Assembly: GCA_045130235.1 (NCBI GenBank)
Contig: JBGUPJ010000032.1
Coordinates: 1 to 8,902 of the forward strand
Source of the DNA: UBA1756 sp045130235
GTDB lineage: Bacteria; Bacteroidota; Bacteroidia; Bacteroidales; WCHB1-69
Length of the DNA: 8,902 bases
Reading direction: 5' to 3'
A program made the position numbers and the translations under genes. Below are positions 6,778 to 8,902 of the stretch, one piece after another; position 1 is the first letter of the stretch; each line of letters starts with the position of its first letter. A model generated the notes under the pieces. The model was not told where the DNA came from. It was given only the letters and a program-made list of their open reading frames with translations, and made no database searches.

Positions 6778-7935
6778 TCAAAACTTCACCGTAACCATCG
6801 TTGTAAACAGATGTCCCAACCCCTTGTCGGACAGTTGCTGGCGGAGGGTGTAGTTGACCTGCATACGCACATGTTTCTCAGGCCACCAATCCACACCCGC
6901 AGAATAATAGAGGGAAGCATTGTCAACCGAAAGATTCTGTTTGTAGTAATCCACCCGCAGAACAGGACGGAGTTTCTGCTGTATGCTGGAATTCTTGCTC
7001 CAACCAAAACGGAACCAGTAGCCGATAGTGAGGTATGCACCGTGTGTTCGGGTGGCATCAGGGATGACCTCATCTCTGTCAGCATCATAGACGGCAAAGT
7101 CTGTGACCCCACACAAATATTCGCTTCGGACTATCAGATTGTGATTATCGTACTGCAAACCAGCCGCCACTCGGTGCCGGTTGCCGTCCACTCCTGAAGA
7201 AGTGCCGTCAAACAACATGTCATATCTTCCATAATATCCTGATACAGAAAGATTTAAACCTTTTACAAATGGAGAAAACAGGATTCTTCCTGAAATGTCC
7301 TTTGCCATATTATCGGTTTTTACATTGATGCCATTACCTCCGAAAAGGCCCACTCCGTATTGCAAGATGGGGATTTTCTCACCCTTTACCTCCGCAGATG
7401 CCAAGGTGCCCGTCAACATCAAGCCGATTTCACGCCCGTTGGCATAGTTGCTTATGCCTGTCACATCCTTATAGCCTGACAGCGCACCGATGACTTGCGC
7501 ATTTTCCGTCAGCTCCAAATCTATCGGTGAAAGGATGTTCTCTAACGAGAAGGGGATTTTGAATTGTCCGACTTGCAACTGCACGAATTTGCAGAAATTA
7601 ACTTTTACAAAAGCATCAATCAGCCTCGGATTAGGGGCGAAATCCACTTGCAGCCGGAAATCCACCCATTTCGATGGGCTGCCTTTCAAATCCAAACGGG
7701 CACGACGGATTTGGAAAGCACTTTTCTCCGTCTGTCCTTTTTTGTCATATTGGTATTGTGCGTCAATCCATCCTCCCAGTTGGATGTACTCCCCGATTTT
7801 GTTCCAGGCCTGTTTTGTTTTTGACTCTTTTTTCACAGTGTCAGGTGTGGCTGTTTCCTGCGACATCGCGTCATTACAGCACGCGATAGCCACCATAAAA
7901 ATACACAGTGCAATAGGTAGATTACCTTTTTTCAT
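6778..7935 (-). CDS. OprO/OprP-type outer-membrane porin
   Basis: A 385-residue beta-barrel protein of the phosphate-selective porin O/P family, expected to let anions cross the outer membrane. MKKGNLPIALCIFMVAIACC followed by NDAMS gives a signal peptide with a likely cut after Ser25 (A-M-S). A short polar stretch leads into the barrel at EYIQLGGWIDAQYQYD. Family motifs are FQIRRARLDLKG and VGQFKIPFSLE. The last residue is Phe (VTVKF), as usual for outer-membrane barrels. The frame stays open upstream to 8091, but the ATG at 7935 begins the signal peptide and lies just downstream of a minus-7 box, so I start there. It is first in the row, 39 bases before pstS. Substrate selectivity cannot be read from the sequence; related Bacteroidota proteins are annotated broadly. 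Confidence 0.87.
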   Translation of the reverse strand: MKKGNLPIALCIFMVAIACCNDAMSQETATPDTVKKESKTKQAWNKIGEYIQLGGWIDAQYQYDKKGQTEKSAFQIRRARLDLKGSPSKWVDFRLQVDFAPNPRLIDAFVKVNFCKFVQLQVGQFKIPFSLENILSPIDLELTENAQVIGALSGYKDVTGISNYANGREIGLMLTGTLASAEVKGEKIPILQYGVGLFGGNGINVKTDNMAKDISGRILFSPFVKGLNLSVSGYYGRYDMLFDGTSSGVDGNRHRVAAGLQYDNHNLIVRSEYLCGVTDFAVYDADRDEVIPDATRTHGAYLTIGYWFRFGWSKNSSIQQKLRPVLRVDYYKQNLSVDNASLYYSAGVDWWPEKHVRMQVNYTLRQQLSDKGLGHLFTTMVTVKF

Positions 7936-7956
7936 AAAAAAACAAAAAATAGCTGG

Positions 7957-7964
7957 CAAAAATA
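7957..7964 (-). promoter_or_regulatory. minus-7 box for the porin-pst-cys operon
   Basis: The minus strand reads TATTTTTG, a full match to TAnnTTTG, 21 bases ahead of the porin ATG at 7935. No TTTG lies 19-21 bases upstream; that position holds TTTACAAT-like sequence. The promoter may therefore depend on an activator. A short leader of about 15 bases is expected. Confidence 0.45.
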
Positions 7965-7983
7965 GCGTGTTCAGTGCAAAAAG

Positions 7984-8054
7984 ATTGTAAAAAAAGAAGT
8001 TGAATGATGTCATCTTTTCGCATGGAATTTGTAACGATTTGGTTTTTTTTGTAA
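7984..8054 (-). promoter_or_regulatory. TTACAA(A/T) direct repeats upstream of the porin operon
   Basis: On the minus strand TTACAAA occurs at 8054-8048 and 8034-8028, exactly 20 bases apart, about two helix turns. TTACAAT occurs at 7990-7984, 44 bases from the second copy and where a minus-33 box would lie. Such phased direct repeats suit a response regulator or an AraC-type protein, and they loosely resemble the TTAACA repeats of Gram-positive PhoP sites. The region is AT-rich, so chance is possible. Confidence 0.25.
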
Positions 8055-8101
8055 TAAAAATGAACCATTTGGCGGATTGCGTGCCTCTCATCCCCCAGTG
8101 A

Positions 8102-8134
8102 TTAGTAGTCGTTGGTAAAAAACGTGTAATTTTG
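8102..8134 (+). promoter_or_regulatory. promoter of the AraC-type regulator, possibly leaderless
   Basis: TAATTTTG (8127-8134) matches TAnnTTTG fully. The expected minus-33 position has TTAG (8102-8105, spacer 21), a weak match to TTTG. Transcription should begin about 5-7 bases after the box, at or beside the ATG at 8140, so the message would have no leader or almost none. Confidence 0.45.
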
Positions 8135-8224
8135 CAGCCATGAAAATCTACTGTTATATCTTTCTCGCACTTTCAATAGCAGTCAATATCCTTCTGATAA
8201 TTCTCTATTCCCATAGTCGTTGGT
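8106..8224 (+). repeat. 11-bp direct repeat TAGTCGTTGGT around the regulator start
   Basis: TAGTCGTTGGT is found at 8106-8116, between the minus-33 and minus-7 regions of the regulator promoter, and again at 8214-8224 inside its coding start, 108 bases apart. It may be a pair of binding sites for autoregulation, since AraC-type proteins often use direct repeats. Chance cannot be excluded. Confidence 0.25.
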
Positions 8225-8682
8225 CCTATCACAAGCTGATGAAAAAGAGTCTCAAAGAGGAGAAAAAAAAAGATGAGTTAGTGGACAGATTCAAGTATGA
8301 TGACCTCGCTCCAGAAAATGCCCAAGATAAGAGGATGCTTGAGTCTCTGCGAAAGTGCATGGAAGAGGATAAGGCTTATTTGAACCCGAACCTGGGTATA
8401 CTAGATGTTGCAAAGATGACGGGTATCAGCAAAGCGAAGCTATCCCATCTCATCAACACTAATTTCCAGCAGAATTTCCCAGCATTTATTAACCGATATC
8501 GTGTGCGGGAGGCGATTCTGCAGTTGAGCGACAGTCGAAATTTCGGCAAAACAATCGAAGAGATTGGTGAAATGTGTGGCTATACCAGCCGACAGGCTTT
8601 TCACACAGCCTTTAAGAAAGAGATGGGTATTACCCCGCGCCATTTTCGTAACATCAGCCGTATGAAGGAGCGGGAGGAATAA
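8140..8682 (+). CDS. small membrane-anchored AraC-family regulator
   Basis: A 180-residue protein with one N-terminal hydrophobic helix (about 4-23, CYIFLALSIAVNILLIILYS). A basic, charged linker of about 60 residues (KKSLKEEKKKDELVDR) follows, then a C-terminal AraC/XylS DNA-binding domain. The first helix-turn-helix lies at about 87-110 (LDVAKMTGISKAKLSHLINT). The second is at about 138-170 (TIEEIGEMCGYTSRQAFHTA, then GITPRHFR). Orientation is probably N-out with the DNA-binding domain in the cytoplasm, given the positive residues after the helix. It lacks the TPR, two-component or periplasmic sensor parts of larger Bacteroidota membrane AraC regulators. An in-frame stop at 8116-8118 argues against an N-terminal extension. 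It is divergent from the porin-pst-cys row across 204 bases, so it is the obvious candidate regulator of that row. The signal it senses is unknown. Confidence 0.85.
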   Translation: MKIYCYIFLALSIAVNILLIILYSHSRWSYHKLMKKSLKEEKKKDELVDRFKYDDLAPENAQDKRMLESLRKCMEEDKAYLNPNLGILDVAKMTGISKAKLSHLINTNFQQNFPAFINRYRVREAILQLSDSRNFGKTIEEIGEMCGYTSRQAFHTAFKKEMGITPRHFRNISRMKEREE

Positions 8683-8711
8683 GTAGGACCGCCATAATAT
8701 GGCAGCCCTAC
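8683..8711. repeat. hairpin directly after the regulator stop codon
   Basis: GTAGG and CCTAC (8683-8687, 8707-8711) enclose GCCATA-A-TATGGC (8691-8703), so two nested stems are separated by a small internal bulge. It begins at the first base after the TAA. No T-run follows, so it is either a U-less terminator for the regulator or part of a repeated palindromic element together with the next hairpin. Confidence 0.4.
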
Positions 8712-8729
8712 AACGGTCGTAATATCGCA

Positions 8730-8758
8730 GTAGAGACGCCATATTCTGACGTCTCTAC
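8730..8758. repeat. 9-bp perfect hairpin, REP-like GTAGAGACG element
   Basis: GTAGAGACG (8730-8738) and CGTCTCTAC (8750-8758) form a perfect 9-base stem with an 11-base loop. From memory, palindromes of the GTAGAGACG...CGTCTCTAC form recur between genes in many bacterial genomes, including Bacteroidota, which suggests a dispersed REP-like element. It lies between convergent genes and has no T-run on either strand, so termination is possible but unproven. Confidence 0.45.
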
Positions 8759-8782
8759 AATAATCCATTAAAAAATCTCCTC

Positions 8783-8902
8783 CTACCTATTCATCAGCCG
8801 GCTTTCACCCCACTGGTACTGCGGGTAGGCCTTCTTGAGGTCGTTGTAGGAGTCCTTCACGCCGCTGCCGCCGCTGGTGGCGAACACGTTGAGCACCTTG
8901 CC
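8783..8902 (-). CDS. flavodoxin, C-terminal 39 residues, runs off right edge
   Basis: The minus strand enters from the right edge and reads GKVLNVFATSGGSGVKDSYN, then DLKKAYPQYQWGESRLMNR and a TAG at 8785-8783. FATSGGSG is the conserved flavin-contacting loop near the C-terminus of short-chain flavodoxins, and the remaining sequence resembles the family's final helix and strand. Flavodoxins are cytoplasmic FMN electron carriers. The N-terminal three quarters lie outside the window, so intactness and partner cannot be judged. It is convergent with the AraC-type gene, 100 bases away across two hairpins. It has the same family and strand as the remnant at the left edge, and the two pieces cover different, non-overlapping parts of the protein. 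Confidence 0.8.
   Translation of the reverse strand, partial: GKVLNVFATSGGSGVKDSYNDLKKAYPQYQWGESRLMNR

Noticed and set aside
7490..7990. 166-codon open frame on the plus strand
   Set aside because: It lies opposite the porin N-terminal half and runs into its promoter region; no domain is recognisable.
7936..8091. In-frame upstream extension of the porin to an ATG at 8091, also an ATG near 8010
   Set aside because: The extension lacks porin similarity, overlaps the TATTTTTG minus-7 box, and the ATG at 7935 starts a proper signal peptide with an A-M-S cleavage site.
7936..8139. An E. coli-style Pho box (CTGTCATA repeats)
   Set aside because: No CTGTCAT-like pair with 11-base phasing is visible; only the looser TTACAAA repeats are present.
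1..8902. CRISPR arrays, tRNA or rRNA genes, insertion sequences
   Set aside because: No regularly spaced repeats, no cloverleaf-like sequence and no transposase or terminal inverted repeats were seen on either strand.

Overview
The window most likely comes from a member of the Bacteroidota, probably Bacteroidales. The protein set has the character of that group: a lipoprotein PstS-like binding protein, an OprO/OprP-type porin, an AraC-type regulator with an N-terminal membrane segment, and flavodoxins with the NLNWRDKNSRST-type motif. Several start regions carry the TAnnTTTG minus-7 box typical of Bacteroidota promoters, one of them with a well-spaced TTTG minus-33 box. Genus cannot be fixed from sequence alone.

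Layout. Positions 1-154 (minus strand) hold a flavodoxin piece that lacks its N-terminal third and runs off the left edge. A good promoter and a short palindrome lie where its missing start should be. From 7935 down to 217 the minus strand carries eight tightly packed genes, in transcription order: OprO/P-like porin, pstS-like lipoprotein, pstC, pstA, pstB, cysD, cysN, cysH. Gaps are 9-49 bases and pstA/pstB overlap by 4. A 204-base divergent region (7936-8139) holds candidate promoters for the porin operon and for a small membrane-anchored AraC-family regulator (8140-8682, plus strand). Downstream of it are two hairpins, then the last 39 codons of a second flavodoxin entering from the right edge on the minus strand.

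How the genes may work together. Read by family, an oxyanion would cross the outer membrane through the porin, be captured by the lipoprotein and be imported by PstC/PstA/PstB. CysD/CysN would activate sulfate to APS, and CysH, which has the four iron-sulfur cysteines of APS reductases, would reduce APS to sulfite. There is no phoU, phoB or phoR in the window, and the sulfate-activation genes directly follow pstB with no visible terminator or promoter. The binding protein also departs from the usual phosphate-binding SGT loop. Together these raise the hypothesis that this Pst-type importer serves sulfate, or couples phosphate and sulfate uptake, under the divergent AraC-type regulator. This is an inference; plain phosphate transport remains possible.
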